The notes beneath the pieces are model-generated. The model searched no databases and had not been told where the DNA came from. It saw only the letters and a program-made list of their open reading frames with translations. A stretch of 64,000 nucleotides of DNA. Source: Isoptericola halotolerans. Lineage in GTDB: Bacteria; Actinomycetota; Actinomycetes; Actinomycetales; Cellulomonadaceae. Location of the stretch: positions 85,930-149,929 of the forward strand of contig NZ_JABEZU010000004.1 of assembly GCF_013149785.1 (NCBI RefSeq), given 5' to 3'. Of the stretch, positions 52,106 through 60,161 are shown one piece after another; the stretch's first letter is position 1, and every line of letters begins with the position of its first letter. The position numbers and the translations under genes were made by a program.

Positions 52106-52813
52106 TCACAGCACCCCGCGGGCGACGTACACGGTGTTGCTGGACCGCCCACCGGTGATCGGGTTGGCGAAGTCGACAGGGTGCGACGAGTGATCGGCGA
52201 ACGCCCGGTCCAGCTCGGCCTCGAACGCGGCGTCGGGCGGGTCGTCCGACCACAGGGCGAACACGCCGGCGTCGGTGAGGTGGCGGGCCATCGCGCGCAG
52301 CCCGGCCGCGTCGTAGAACGCGGCGTGGCTCGGGTGCAGCACGTGCCGGGGGCTGTGGTCGATGTCGAGCAGGATCAGGTCGTGCCGCCGCTCCGGCTCC
52401 TGGCGCACCCGCGCGAAGAAGTCGCCCTGCACGAACCGGCAGCGCGGGTCGGTGGCCAGCCCGGCGGCGTCCGGCAGCAGCGCACGCCGGTGCCAGTCCA
52501 GGACCGGCCCCGAGTACTCCACGACCGTCACCTCGCCGACGCGCGGGTCCTCCAGCGCGGCGAGCGCGGTGTAGCCGAGCCCGAGGCCGCCGACCAGGAC
52601 GTCGAGCGACGCACCCTCGGGTGCCTCGCTGCGGCCCAGGGCGAGGGTCGCGAGCTCGCGCTCGGCCACCGTGAAGAGGCTGGACATGAGGTACTCGTCA
52701 CCGAGACGGACCTCGTACACGTCCACCTCGGCCGCCGGGTCGTACCGCCGTCGGAGGCTGATCTCCCCCATCGGCGTGGGCTGGAAGTCGAGCTCCTCGA
52801 AGCGCAGCGGCAT
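52106..52813 (-). CDS. Spermidine-synthase-like methyltransferase-fold protein
   Basis: 235 residues from ATG 52813. A Rossmann fold with DVLVGGLGLGYTALAAL, the acidic residue after strand two (VVEYSGPVLDWHRR), and DLILLDIDHSP. It resembles actinomycete spermidine-synthase-like proteins that lack the polyamine-binding N-terminus, so aminopropyl transfer is uncertain; it could be a SAM-dependent enzyme. Likely co-transcribed with the YyaL-like gene. Confidence 0.78.
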   Translation of the reverse strand: MPLRFEELDFQPTPMGEISLRRRYDPAAEVDVYEVRLGDEYLMSSLFTVAERELATLALGRSEAPEGASLDVLVGGLGLGYTALAALEDPRVGEVTVVEYSGPVLDWHRRALLPDAAGLATDPRCRFVQGDFFARVRQEPERRHDLILLDIDHSPRHVLHPSHAAFYDAAGLRAMARHLTDAGVFALWSDDPPDAAFEAELDRAFADHSSHPVDFANPITGGRSSNTVYVARGVL

Positions 52814-52836
52814 GGCTCAGCGTCTCACGCGGCGGC

Positions 52837-53283
52837 TCAGGCCGGCGGACCGCCTTCCCAGGGGCGGGCGCCGATGACGGGCCGCCCGGCGGTGTAGTCC
52901 TGGCGCATCATCGGCGAGGAGATCATCATGTCCGCCGTGGTGACGTTGCACGCCATCGGCACGTTCCACACGGCCGCGAGCCGCAGCAGCGCCTTGACGT
53001 CCGGGTCGTGGGGCTGCGCCTCGAGCGGGTCCCAGAAGAAGATCAGCATGTCGATGTCGCCCTCGGCGATCTTCGCGCCGATCTGCTGGTCGCCGCCCAC
53101 CGGGCCGGACAGCAGCCGGTGGACGGGCAGGCCCAGCTCGTACTCGAGCATGGTCCCGGTGGTACCCGTCGCCCAGAGCTCGTGCCCGGACAGGGTGCCC
53201 CGGTTGAACTCCGCCCAGCGCAGGAGCTCGACCTTCTTGTTGTCGTGCGCCACGAGGGCGATGCTGTGCCGAACGGTGTCCAT
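52837..53283 (-). CDS. Methylglyoxal synthase
   Basis: 148 residues, close to the family's usual length, from ATG 53283 with GAGGAG upstream. Diagnostic motifs: [34 protein letters not shown] with the catalytic Asp, [20 protein letters not shown], and [10 protein letters not shown]. Converts dihydroxyacetone phosphate to methylglyoxal plus phosphate as a glycolytic overflow valve. Single gene, 23 bp upstream of the spermidine-synthase-like gene on the same strand. Confidence 0.95.
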   Translation of the reverse strand: MDTVRHSIALVAHDNKKVELLRWAEFNRGTLSGHELWATGTTGTMLEYELGLPVHRLLSGPVGGDQQIGAKIAEGDIDMLIFFWDPLEAQPHDPDVKALLRLAAVWNVPMACNVTTADMMISSPMMRQDYTAGRPVIGARPWEGGPPA

Positions 53284-53391
53284 GGAGCACTCCTCACCCG
53301 GGCGCTCGCCCGTCTGCCCACCATGCTTCCACGTCTCGTCCCGATCGCTCCGCAGGGTGCGCGACGCCGCGTCGGGTTAAGGTTCGTCACC

Positions 53392-53961
53392 GTGACCGAG
53401 GCGACCGCACCACAGCCTGCTCTCCTGCCCGTCAGGACGAGCCGCCTCGTGCTGCGCACGTACCGCGACGAGGACCTCGAGCCGCTGCTGGACTACTACG
53501 CGGACCCCGAGGTCGCGCGCTTCCTCCTCGAGGAGGCGTGGACGCGCGAGGACGCCGAGGCCCAGCTCGCGCTGCGTCGGCAGCGCACGGGGATCGAGGG
53601 ACCGGCGTCTGCGCTGGCGCTCGTGGTCGAGCACGAGGGCACGGTCGTCGGCGACGTCGCCCTGTGGACGACGGGCGACACGGTGTCCCGCGGGGAGGTC
53701 GGCTGGGCGTTCCACCCGGGCTACGGCGGTCGCGGGTTCGCGACGGAGGCGCTGCGCTCCCTGCTCGGCATCGCGTTCGACAGGTACCGGATGCACCGGG
53801 TGGTGGCCCAGCTCGACGCCCGCAACGAGCCGTCGGCACGGCTGTGCGAGCGGGTCGGGATGCAGCGCGAGGGTCATCTGCGCGCGGACTGGTGGTCCAA
53901 GGGCGAATGGACCGACACCCTGGTGTACGGGATGCTCCAGCGGGAGTGGCAGCGCCCCTGA
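53392..53961 (+). CDS. GNAT-family N-acetyltransferase
   Basis: 189 residues from GTG 53392; a TAAGGT -10-like hexamer lies eight to nine bases upstream and there is no ribosome-binding sequence, so it may be leaderless. RimJ/RimL-type GNAT: LVLRTYRDEDLEPLLDYY at the start, acetyl-CoA loop HPGYGGRGFATEAL, and the NEPSARLCERVGMQREG motif. Probably acetylates an amine, protein N-terminus or small molecule; substrate unknown. Confidence 0.88.
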   Translation: MTEATAPQPALLPVRTSRLVLRTYRDEDLEPLLDYYADPEVARFLLEEAWTREDAEAQLALRRQRTGIEGPASALALVVEHEGTVVGDVALWTTGDTVSRGEVGWAFHPGYGGRGFATEALRSLLGIAFDRYRMHRVVAQLDARNEPSARLCERVGMQREGHLRADWWSKGEWTDTLVYGMLQREWQRP

Positions 53962-54001
53962 CCTCGCCGGACGCCGCGCACTGTCAGGCAGGGTCGCGCC
54001 G

Positions 54002-55042
54002 TCAGGCGGAGTCGCGCCGGACCAACGACGTCGGCAGGGTCACCGCCGAGGGCTCCTCGCCCTCGACGACGCGCAGCAGCAGCCGCACCATCTCCGCGCT
54101 GATCCGCTCGTAGGGCTGACGCATCGTGGTCAGTGCCGGGTGGAGCTGCGCCGCGACGCCGTTGTCGTCGAACCCGGCCACGGCGACGTCGTCCGGGACG
54201 CGCCGCCCGGCGGCCGCCGCCGCGGTGAGGGCGCCCGCCGCCATGAGGTCGCTGTGGACGAACACCGCGTCGATGTCGGGGTGCTCCTGCAGCAGGCGGG
54301 CCATGCATCGCCGGCCGCTGTCGCGCGAGTAGTCGCCGTGCTCGACGAGGGCGGGGTCGAAGGCCTCCCCCAGCGCCTCGCGGTAGCCCTGGAGGCGCAG
54401 CACGCCGCCCGGGGTGTCCAGCGGGCCGGTGATCGTGGCGATCCGACGGCGCCCGGTGTCCAGGAGGTGCTTGGTCATCGTCCGGCCGCCGGAGAGGTCG
54501 TCGGCGGTGACGTAGGCGACCTGGTCCTCGTAGCCGAGCGGAACACCGCACGCCACCGTGGGGATGCCCAGGCCGAGCAGCTCGGCCAGCATCGGGTTCC
54601 CCTCGTGGGAGCTGATGAGGAGCACGCCGTCGACGTGCCCGGCCTCGACGTAGTGCGCCACCCGTCGGCGCTCCTCCGGCGTGCCGGCGACGAGCAGCAC
54701 CATCGGCATCTCCCGCGTCGCGGCGGCCTGGGTGGCCCCGCGCAGCAGCAGGGAGAAGTTGGGGTCCTCGAACAGCAGGTGCTGCGGCTCGGTGAGCAGG
54801 AAGGCGATCGAGTTGGACCGGCCCGTGACGAGCGACCGGGCATGCTCGTTGGCGCGGTAGCCGGTGCGCTTGATCGCGGCGTCGACGGCGGCACGCGCCT
54901 CCGGGGAGACCCAGTGTCCGCCGTTGATGACGCGCGAGACGGTGCCGCGCGAGACGCCGGCGGCAGCGGCGACGTCCCGGATGGTCGGGCGCTTGCCGTT
55001 CTTGCGGGCCCGGCGGGCGTCGCTGCTGGTCGGGCCTTCCAT
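54002..55042 (-). CDS. LacI-family transcriptional regulator
   Basis: 346 residues from ATG 55042. N-terminal LacI helix-turn-helix (TIRDVAAAAGVSRGTVSRVI) with the hinge helix region (ARSLVTGRSNSIAF), then a periplasmic-binding-like effector domain. An Arg/Lys-rich leader of about 18 residues precedes the DNA-binding domain. A palindromic operator overlaps its own promoter, implying autoregulation. No sugar transporter or glycosidase adjoins it, so the effector and regulon are unknown. Confidence 0.92.
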   Translation of the reverse strand: MEGPTSSDARRARKNGKRPTIRDVAAAAGVSRGTVSRVINGGHWVSPEARAAVDAAIKRTGYRANEHARSLVTGRSNSIAFLLTEPQHLLFEDPNFSLLLRGATQAAATREMPMVLLVAGTPEERRRVAHYVEAGHVDGVLLISSHEGNPMLAELLGLGIPTVACGVPLGYEDQVAYVTADDLSGGRTMTKHLLDTGRRRIATITGPLDTPGGVLRLQGYREALGEAFDPALVEHGDYSRDSGRRCMARLLQEHPDIDAVFVHSDLMAAGALTAAAAAGRRVPDDVAVAGFDDNGVAAQLHPALTTMRQPYERISAEMVRLLLRVVEGEEPSAVTLPTSLVRRDSA

Positions 55043-55049
55043 GCCCCGG

Positions 55050-55083
55050 AGTCTAGCGTGCGGGCTGTGAACGCTCACAGCCC
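55050..55083 (-). promoter_or_regulatory. Autoregulatory LacI-type operator and leaderless promoter
   Basis: TGTGAACGCTCACA (55066-55079) with central CG is a classic LacI-family operator; the surrounding arms extend it to 22 bp. A TAGACT -10 (55055-55050, minus) lies seven bases before the ATG, so the operator covers the -35 region. Confidence 0.75.
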
Positions 55084-55106
55084 TGTCTCCCAGGGATGCG
55101 ACGGGC

Positions 55107-55517
55107 TCAGCGGCGCGCGAGGCGGAACACCGGGATCACGCGCGAGGTCCTCTCCTCGTACTGCCGGAACCCGTCGGACAAGCGCTTGAACCGCTCGAAC
55201 GCGGCGTCCCGCTCGGCGCCGACGAGCTCCTCGGCGCGCACCTCCACGGTCCCGTCGTCCGGCGTCTCGATGGACACCTCCGGGTGCGCGAGCAGGTTGT
55301 GATACCAGTCCGGGTTGGTGTCGGCGCCGGCCGCCGAGGCGGTGATCAACCAGGCGGAGCCGGACTCCCGGATCGTCGCGAGCGGGTTGACCCGCTCGGT
55401 GCCGCTCTTCGCGCCGTAGTGGTGCACGAGCACGAGCCCGCGCCCGAACCCCATCGTCGCCACGGTCCCGCCGTTCTCGCGGAACTCGTCGATGATCTGC
55501 TGGTTCCAGTCGGCCAT
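55107..55517 (-). CDS. Nitroreductase/deazaflavin-dependent (F420-type) oxidoreductase
   Basis: 136 residues, the usual length, from ATG 55517. Matches the Ddn-like split-barrel family: FRENGGTVATMGFGRGLVLVHHYGAKSG, NPLATIRESGSAWLITASAAG and DWYHNLLAHPEVSIET (each a recognisable family block). Binds F420 or a related flavin and reduces unknown substrates. Short solitary gene next to the LacI regulator, with a 64-bp gap between them. Confidence 0.85.
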   Translation of the reverse strand: MADWNQQIIDEFRENGGTVATMGFGRGLVLVHHYGAKSGTERVNPLATIRESGSAWLITASAAGADTNPDWYHNLLAHPEVSIETPDDGTVEVRAEELVGAERDAAFERFKRLSDGFRQYEERTSRVIPVFRLARR

Positions 55518-55582
55518 GGGCCCAGTATCGACCGGTCACACCGGCCGTGCCAGACCGGGCGCGAAAGCCGACGGCACACGCA

Positions 55583-55594
55583 TAGAATCGATTC
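55583..55594 (+). promoter_or_regulatory. MFS gene -10 TAGAAT overlapped by palindrome GAATCGATTC
   Basis: TAGAAT (55583-55588) lies seven bases before the ATG at 55596, indicating a leaderless message. The perfect 10-bp palindrome 55585-55594 overlaps it and could be an operator. Confidence 0.5.
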
Positions 55595-55595
55595 G

Positions 55596-56822
55596 ATGCC
55601 TGCCTCCGGTCCCACCGTCGACCCTCGCCGCGCCACGATCATCCTCGTCGCGCTGGCCGCCTCGACGTTCCTCTTCGTGACCGTGGAGTCCCTGCCCGCC
55701 GGACTGCTGACCCTCATGGCACCGGATCTCGACCGGCCGACCTCCCAGATCGGCCTGCTGGTCACCGCCTACGCGCTGGTGGTCCTGGTGGCGTCCGTCC
55801 CGCTGGCGCACGTCACCCGCAACATCCCGCGACGATGGGTGCTCTCGACCTGCGCGGGCATCGCCGCCGTCGCGACCCTGTGGGCCGCGGTGACGCCGTC
55901 GTACGAGCAGCTCATGGTCGCCCGGGTGGTGACCGCGCTCGCCCAGGCGCTGTTCTGGGTGGCCGTGGTGCCCGCCACCGCCGGGCTCTTCCCCCCGGGA
56001 GCGCGTGGCAAGGCCATGGCGCGGCTGGCGATCGGCAACTCGCTCGCCCCGGTGCTGGGCGTGCCGGCCGGGACCTGGCTCGGCGAGCTCACGTCCTGGC
56101 GGGTCACCTTCGTCGCCGTCGCCGTGCTGTCCACGGTGATCACCGTCATCGTCATCGCCCTGTTCCCGTCCGTGGCTCCCTCGGCCGGCGGCGCGAGCGA
56201 GGCACCGTTCCCCTCGACGCGCCGCTTCGTGTTCCTCATGGTGATCACCGTGCTGGTGGTGACCGGCGCGTTCGGGGTCATCACCTTCGTCACCCAGTAC
56301 CTGCAGGACGTCACGGGCTACACCCAGTCCGACATCCCCGCGCTGCTCCTGCTGCAGGGCGGGGCCGGGGTGGTGGGCGCCGTCGTCGTCGGCCGGTTCC
56401 TCGACCGGCGGCCCGTCGGGGCGTTCCTCGTCGGGGCGTGCGTCCTGGTGGTGGCGCTGGCCGGGCTGTGGGTCGTCGGCGAGTCGAAGGTCGGGGCCGT
56501 CCTCTGCCTCGCCGCGTTCGGCTTCGCCTTCTCCACCGTGCCACCCGTGCTCTCGCACCGGGTGCTGCTCGTGTCACCGCGCGGGACCACCATGGGCCAG
56601 GCGATCGCGTCGTCGCTGTTCAACCTCGGCATCGCCGCCGGTTCCGGCCTCGGTGCCCTGCTCGTCGCCGCGGTCGACGTGCGGACCGTGCCGCTGGTCT
56701 CCGCGGGCGTGGTGCTGCTGGCGCTGCTGGTGGCACTGCTCGAGGAGCGGGTCTGCGAGCCGCTGGACTCGGTGGTGCGACGCGGGGTCGAGGAGGTCGT
56801 GGGCGGCCGGTCCGCGACGTAG
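55596..56822 (+). CDS. MFS transporter, DHA1-type drug/sugar efflux family
   Basis: 408 residues from ATG 55596, twelve transmembrane helices. Features of the DHA1/AraJ-like group: PAGLLTLMAPDLDRPTSQIG in the first loop, ARVVTALAQALFWVAVVPA in helix four-five, and NSLAPVLGVPAGTWLGELTSWR (the antiporter motif C-like proline/glycine pattern). Likely a proton-driven exporter. A Ser/Ala-rich central loop separates the halves. Divergent from the deazaflavin oxidoreductase gene. Confidence 0.88.
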   Translation: MPASGPTVDPRRATIILVALAASTFLFVTVESLPAGLLTLMAPDLDRPTSQIGLLVTAYALVVLVASVPLAHVTRNIPRRWVLSTCAGIAAVATLWAAVTPSYEQLMVARVVTALAQALFWVAVVPATAGLFPPGARGKAMARLAIGNSLAPVLGVPAGTWLGELTSWRVTFVAVAVLSTVITVIVIALFPSVAPSAGGASEAPFPSTRRFVFLMVITVLVVTGAFGVITFVTQYLQDVTGYTQSDIPALLLLQGGAGVVGAVVVGRFLDRRPVGAFLVGACVLVVALAGLWVVGESKVGAVLCLAAFGFAFSTVPPVLSHRVLLVSPRGTTMGQAIASSLFNLGIAAGSGLGALLVAAVDVRTVPLVSAGVVLLALLVALLEERVCEPLDSVVRRGVEEVVGGRSAT

Positions 56823-56838
56823 CGCTCCCTGGCGCCGA

Positions 56839-58428
56839 TCAGACACGCGCCGCGAGCGCAGCGATCTGGTCACGGACAGCACGCTCATGCAGGTACGAGG
56901 AGTGGTCGCAACGCACGGGAAGGCTGATCGCACCACGGGCGGCGCTCGCCGAGGAGGCCGCGACCACGCGGTCGTTCTCCCCGTCGAACAGCCCGTGGAA
57001 GAAGCTCGGGGAGACGCCCCACGAGTCGTCGCCCTCGCCGTCCGGCGCCACCGCGCCGGCCGCCGCGACGAACGACGGTCCCGGTGTCGCCCGCAGGCGC
57101 CCCAGACAGCTCGACCGCGGATGCATGTCCCGGATGCCCTCGGGCAGCTGGTGCCGCAGCTCGCGCAGCACCGCCCGGGTCAGACCGTCGACCACCGGCC
57201 CGGCGCTCGCACGCAGTGCGGCGAGGCCCGCCGCCAGCCCGCGGCGGCCTCGCTCCGCCACACCGATCAGCGGGGTGCCGTCGAACGGCGCGCCGAGCGT
57301 GAGCGTCTCCACCGCGACGCCGTCGTCCGCGAGCAGGATGCCGGCGTCGCGCGCGACCAGGCCGCCACGGGAGTGCCCGACCAGCAGGACCGACGTCGCC
57401 CCGAGCCTCCCGACGCCGGCGACGAGCGCCTCCACGCTCTCCCAGATCGGCAGCCAGGTGTCGTGCTCGAACCGCAGCACGGGCGCGGCGACCCCCGCGC
57501 CCCGGACTGCGGCCAGCACCGTCCCGGCCAACGGGATCGCACAGCCCATGGTGCCGTGCACGACGACGATCGCTCGACGGGCGGGGTCGGCGTCGTCCAG
57601 CTCTGGTGCCTCCACCACGACCTGCGGTTGGGCGCGACCGTGCAGCGCCAGCCGCGCGCCACGGCTCGGGTCGCGCGACCCGGTGAACGTCGTCGCGGAC
57701 GAGCGCCCGAACAGCCTGCCCACCAGGTACCCGGCGCGCCCGAGGCGCGACATCCTGATCCGAACCCGTGGATCGGAGGGGTCGGCCGTCTCGTCCCCGT
57801 CGGTCACCGCCGTCCCCGAGCCGGCGTAGGTGCGCCAGTCGATGCCGACCTCGACGTCGTGCGGGCCCTCCCACCCGCGGATCGTCGCGGTGTCGAGGGC
57901 GTCCCGGAGGAACGCGCCGTCGAGGTCGACGTCCTCGGTCAGGTCCAGGACCACCTCCGAGACGCCGGGCGGCAGCACCGCGACGAAGGCGTCCGGCGAG
58001 CGGACGGTGACCGCGCTCCGGCCCGACTCGAGGTCGCGCAACCGGGTCCACAACCATCCTTCGTGATCGTCGACGTCGAACCAGAGCTCGTCGGATCGCT
58101 CCGTGTCATCCGGTATCGAGGCCGACGTGAACCGACCACTCTCCAGGCGGGTGGAGCCGAGCGGGCTCCATGTCTCAGGCGAGTCCCCGAGGACAACGTG
58201 CGAGGCGACCGCTTCCCGTGCGACACGTTCGGTCAGAGCCTCTGGCGGCTCACCAAACTCCGAGAACGTGCCGAGCTCACGGAGGATCCCGCCAGGTTCG
58301 CCGAGGAACCACTCCCGGTCCACCGCACCTGCGAGCACTCCTTCGCCGGGCATCCGAGACTCGTCCACGAGCCACAGCAGCGAGACGTCACGCCACTGCC
58401 CGTCGACCTGCGCGCTGATCCGGACCAT
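56839..58428 (-). CDS. Alpha/beta hydrolase with large unclassified N-terminal domain
   Basis: 529 residues from ATG 58428. The C-terminal half is a lipase-like alpha/beta hydrolase: oxyanion segment VVVHGTMG, nucleophile Ser353 in VGHSRGG, and a candidate acid/His pair in NDRVV and CDHSSYL. The N-terminal 270 residues have no motif I recognise; they look beta-rich, with HEGWLWTRLRDLE, and contain a region (about 120-200) that resembles part of a sensor or binding domain. No signal peptide or membrane helix, so cytoplasmic. The preceding gene on this strand is far away; convergent with the MFS gene. Confidence 0.7.
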   Translation of the reverse strand: MVRISAQVDGQWRDVSLLWLVDESRMPGEGVLAGAVDREWFLGEPGGILRELGTFSEFGEPPEALTERVAREAVASHVVLGDSPETWSPLGSTRLESGRFTSASIPDDTERSDELWFDVDDHEGWLWTRLRDLESGRSAVTVRSPDAFVAVLPPGVSEVVLDLTEDVDLDGAFLRDALDTATIRGWEGPHDVEVGIDWRTYAGSGTAVTDGDETADPSDPRVRIRMSRLGRAGYLVGRLFGRSSATTFTGSRDPSRGARLALHGRAQPQVVVEAPELDDADPARRAIVVVHGTMGCAIPLAGTVLAAVRGAGVAAPVLRFEHDTWLPIWESVEALVAGVGRLGATSVLLVGHSRGGLVARDAGILLADDGVAVETLTLGAPFDGTPLIGVAERGRRGLAAGLAALRASAGPVVDGLTRAVLRELRHQLPEGIRDMHPRSSCLGRLRATPGPSFVAAAGAVAPDGEGDDSWGVSPSFFHGLFDGENDRVVAASSASAARGAISLPVRCDHSSYLHERAVRDQIAALAARV

Positions 58429-58527
58429 GGCGTCTCCTCAACGTCGGGGCCTGTCCCAGGTGTACTGCACGAGGCGAAGCCGCGCACCGAGCAGGGGCCG
58501 AGTTCACCCGGTCGGCGCTCCGGCATC

Positions 58528-58959
58528 ATGACCCTCATGGACGACGCCGCACGCTGCCCCTGCCCGACCGGCCTGCCGTACGGGGAGTGCTGCGGACCGC
58601 TGCACGCCGGCGCCCGGACGGCCGGGACCGCCGAGGCGCTCATGCGCTCGCGGTACGCCGCCTTCGCGGTGGGCGACACCCCCTACCTGCTGGCGACCTG
58701 GCACCCCTCCACCCGACCCTCGTCGCTGGAGCTGGACCCCGCGCAGCGGTGGCGCCGGCTCGACGTCCTGGCCACCCGCCGCGGCGGGCCGTTCGACGAC
58801 GACGGCGAGGTCGAGTTCGTCGCGGTGTTCCGGATCGCGCCGGGGTCCGGCGAGGGGACGGCGGGGTCGGCGCAGGACGGGCGCGGCCGGCTGCACGAGG
58901 TGAGCCGGTTCGTGCGCGAGGGTGGCCGGTGGTTCTACGTGGACGGCGACGTCGGCTGA
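58528..58959 (+). CDS. YchJ-like UPF0225 protein with SEC-C motif
   Basis: 143 residues from ATG 58528 (ATG 58537 is an alternative). N-terminal SEC-C zinc motif CPCPTGLPYGECCGPLH followed by the YchJ beta domain (ALMRSRYAAFAVGD, YLLATWHPSTRP, and VEFVAVFRI). Conserved small soluble protein of unknown function; SEC-C motifs bind zinc and occur in SecA and other proteins. An internal Gly-rich insertion follows IAPGSG. Confidence 0.9.
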   Translation: MTLMDDAARCPCPTGLPYGECCGPLHAGARTAGTAEALMRSRYAAFAVGDTPYLLATWHPSTRPSSLELDPAQRWRRLDVLATRRGGPFDDDGEVEFVAVFRIAPGSGEGTAGSAQDGRGRLHEVSRFVREGGRWFYVDGDVG

Positions 58960-58983
58960 GCCGATCGGGACCGTGAGGCCGCC

Positions 58984-59988
58984 TCAGTCCCGACCGTACG
59001 TCTGCTCGCCACGCCAGAAGACGACGAACCCGCCCACGAGGGACACGACCGCCCACACGACGCCGAAGGCCCACAGGACGGGCTCCTGGACGAAGGCCTC
59101 CTCGTCCATCAGTGCGGAGCGGCCCAGGTAGAGGTAGACGGCGACCGGCTGGAGCTCCAGGACGGGCGCCACCCAGGACCCCACGGCGTCCGGCAGCCGC
59201 TCGGCGTAGTGCACCACCGGGAAGATGACGCCGGAGCCGTACATCACGAACCGCAGGACGAACGGGATGACGTTGTTCAGGTCGGGCATGACGGCGGCCA
59301 GGCGAGCCATGACGAACGCGACCCCCAGGGTGAACGTGCCCAGCAGCGCCACGGCGGGCAGGAGCAGGAGCCACTGCGGCGTGACCCGCACCGGGTCGAC
59401 GCCGGGCAGCAGACCGGAGCCCAGCACCACCAGGCACATGACGCCCAGCGCCGGTGCGAGCGTCGCCAGGTGCGACGTGACGTTCGCGATCGGCAGGACG
59501 GCGCGGGGGAACCGCAGCGACCGCAGCAGGTCGACCCGGCGAGCGATCGACTGGGCACCGCCGTGGACGGACTGCTCCACGAACCGGAAGAGGAACACCC
59601 CGATCACGATGAAGGCGACGGTGTTCTCCACCCCGCGGCCCGTCCGCAGGATGATGCCGAAGATCAGCACGTAGACGGTGGCGTTGAGGACTGGGTTGAG
59701 CAGCGCCCAGAGCTGGCCCAGATAGGTGTGCTGGTTCCGGGAGTAGGCGGTGGCCGTGCCGAGGACGCGGATGAACGCGGCGCGGGACAGCACGTCTCGG
59801 GTGTAGGCCCACAGCGACGGGCGCACCCCGACCGGCCGCAGGCCGTGCCGGCGGGCGAGCTCCTGGCGCTGCGCCGAGGTCAGGGTGGGCACGAGCGGTG
59901 GCGGCGGGTCGAGGGTCTCGGCCGACGGCTCGAGGGTCTCGGCCGGCCGCTCGAGGGTCTCGGCCGGCCGCTCGAGGGTGCGGGTCAT
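58984..59988 (-). CDS. Polysaccharide/teichoic-acid export ABC permease (TagG/Wzm type), orphan
   Basis: 334 residues from ATG 59988 (an in-frame stop lies just upstream). A hydrophilic N-terminus with heptad LERPAET repeats precedes an ABC-2 permease of about six helices with FIRVLGTATAYSRNQHTYLG, WALLNPVLNATVYVLIFGII and FPRAVLPIANVTSHL. Such permeases pair with a TagH/Wzt ATPase encoded next to them; no ATPase is found here, so it must use a partner elsewhere or be a solitary remnant. Expected to export a lipid-linked cell-surface polymer. Confidence 0.85.
   Translation of the reverse strand: MTRTLERPAETLERPAETLEPSAETLDPPPPLVPTLTSAQRQELARRHGLRPVGVRPSLWAYTRDVLSRAAFIRVLGTATAYSRNQHTYLGQLWALLNPVLNATVYVLIFGIILRTGRGVENTVAFIVIGVFLFRFVEQSVHGGAQSIARRVDLLRSLRFPRAVLPIANVTSHLATLAPALGVMCLVVLGSGLLPGVDPVRVTPQWLLLLPAVALLGTFTLGVAFVMARLAAVMPDLNNVIPFVLRFVMYGSGVIFPVVHYAERLPDAVGSWVAPVLELQPVAVYLYLGRSALMDEEAFVQEPVLWAFGVVWAVVSLVGGFVVFWRGEQTYGRD
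59910..59979. repeat. 21-bp coding tandem repeat (three copies plus part)
   Basis: Copies at 59910-59930, 59931-59951 and 59952-59972, then a partial copy. In the permease gene (minus strand) each adds one heptad of the type ET-L-E-x-x-A. Copies two and three are identical, suggesting recent expansion. Confidence 0.9.
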
Positions 59989-60000
59989 GCGGCGACGGTA

Positions 60001-60040
60001 TCAGAACTCCTATTTAATTGATCGGCTTTATTGTCTATGA
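60001..60040 (-). promoter_or_regulatory. AT-rich promoter region
   Basis: A 40-bp stretch far more AT-rich than the rest of the window lies upstream of the minus-strand permease. On the minus strand TAGACA and TAAATA elements fit a -35/-10 pair with a short (about 15-bp) spacer, and AGGAG follows but is 23 bases from the ATG. Confidence 0.45.
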
Positions 60041-60161
60041 CCGGCCGGGCACCGACGCCGCTCCCGGGTGGGTAGTTCTCTCCATGGACATCGCTTCCGC
60101 GCCGGTCGCCGAGTCGATACGGTCGACGTCAAGCCACCGACGACTTCAAGGGGACACCTCT

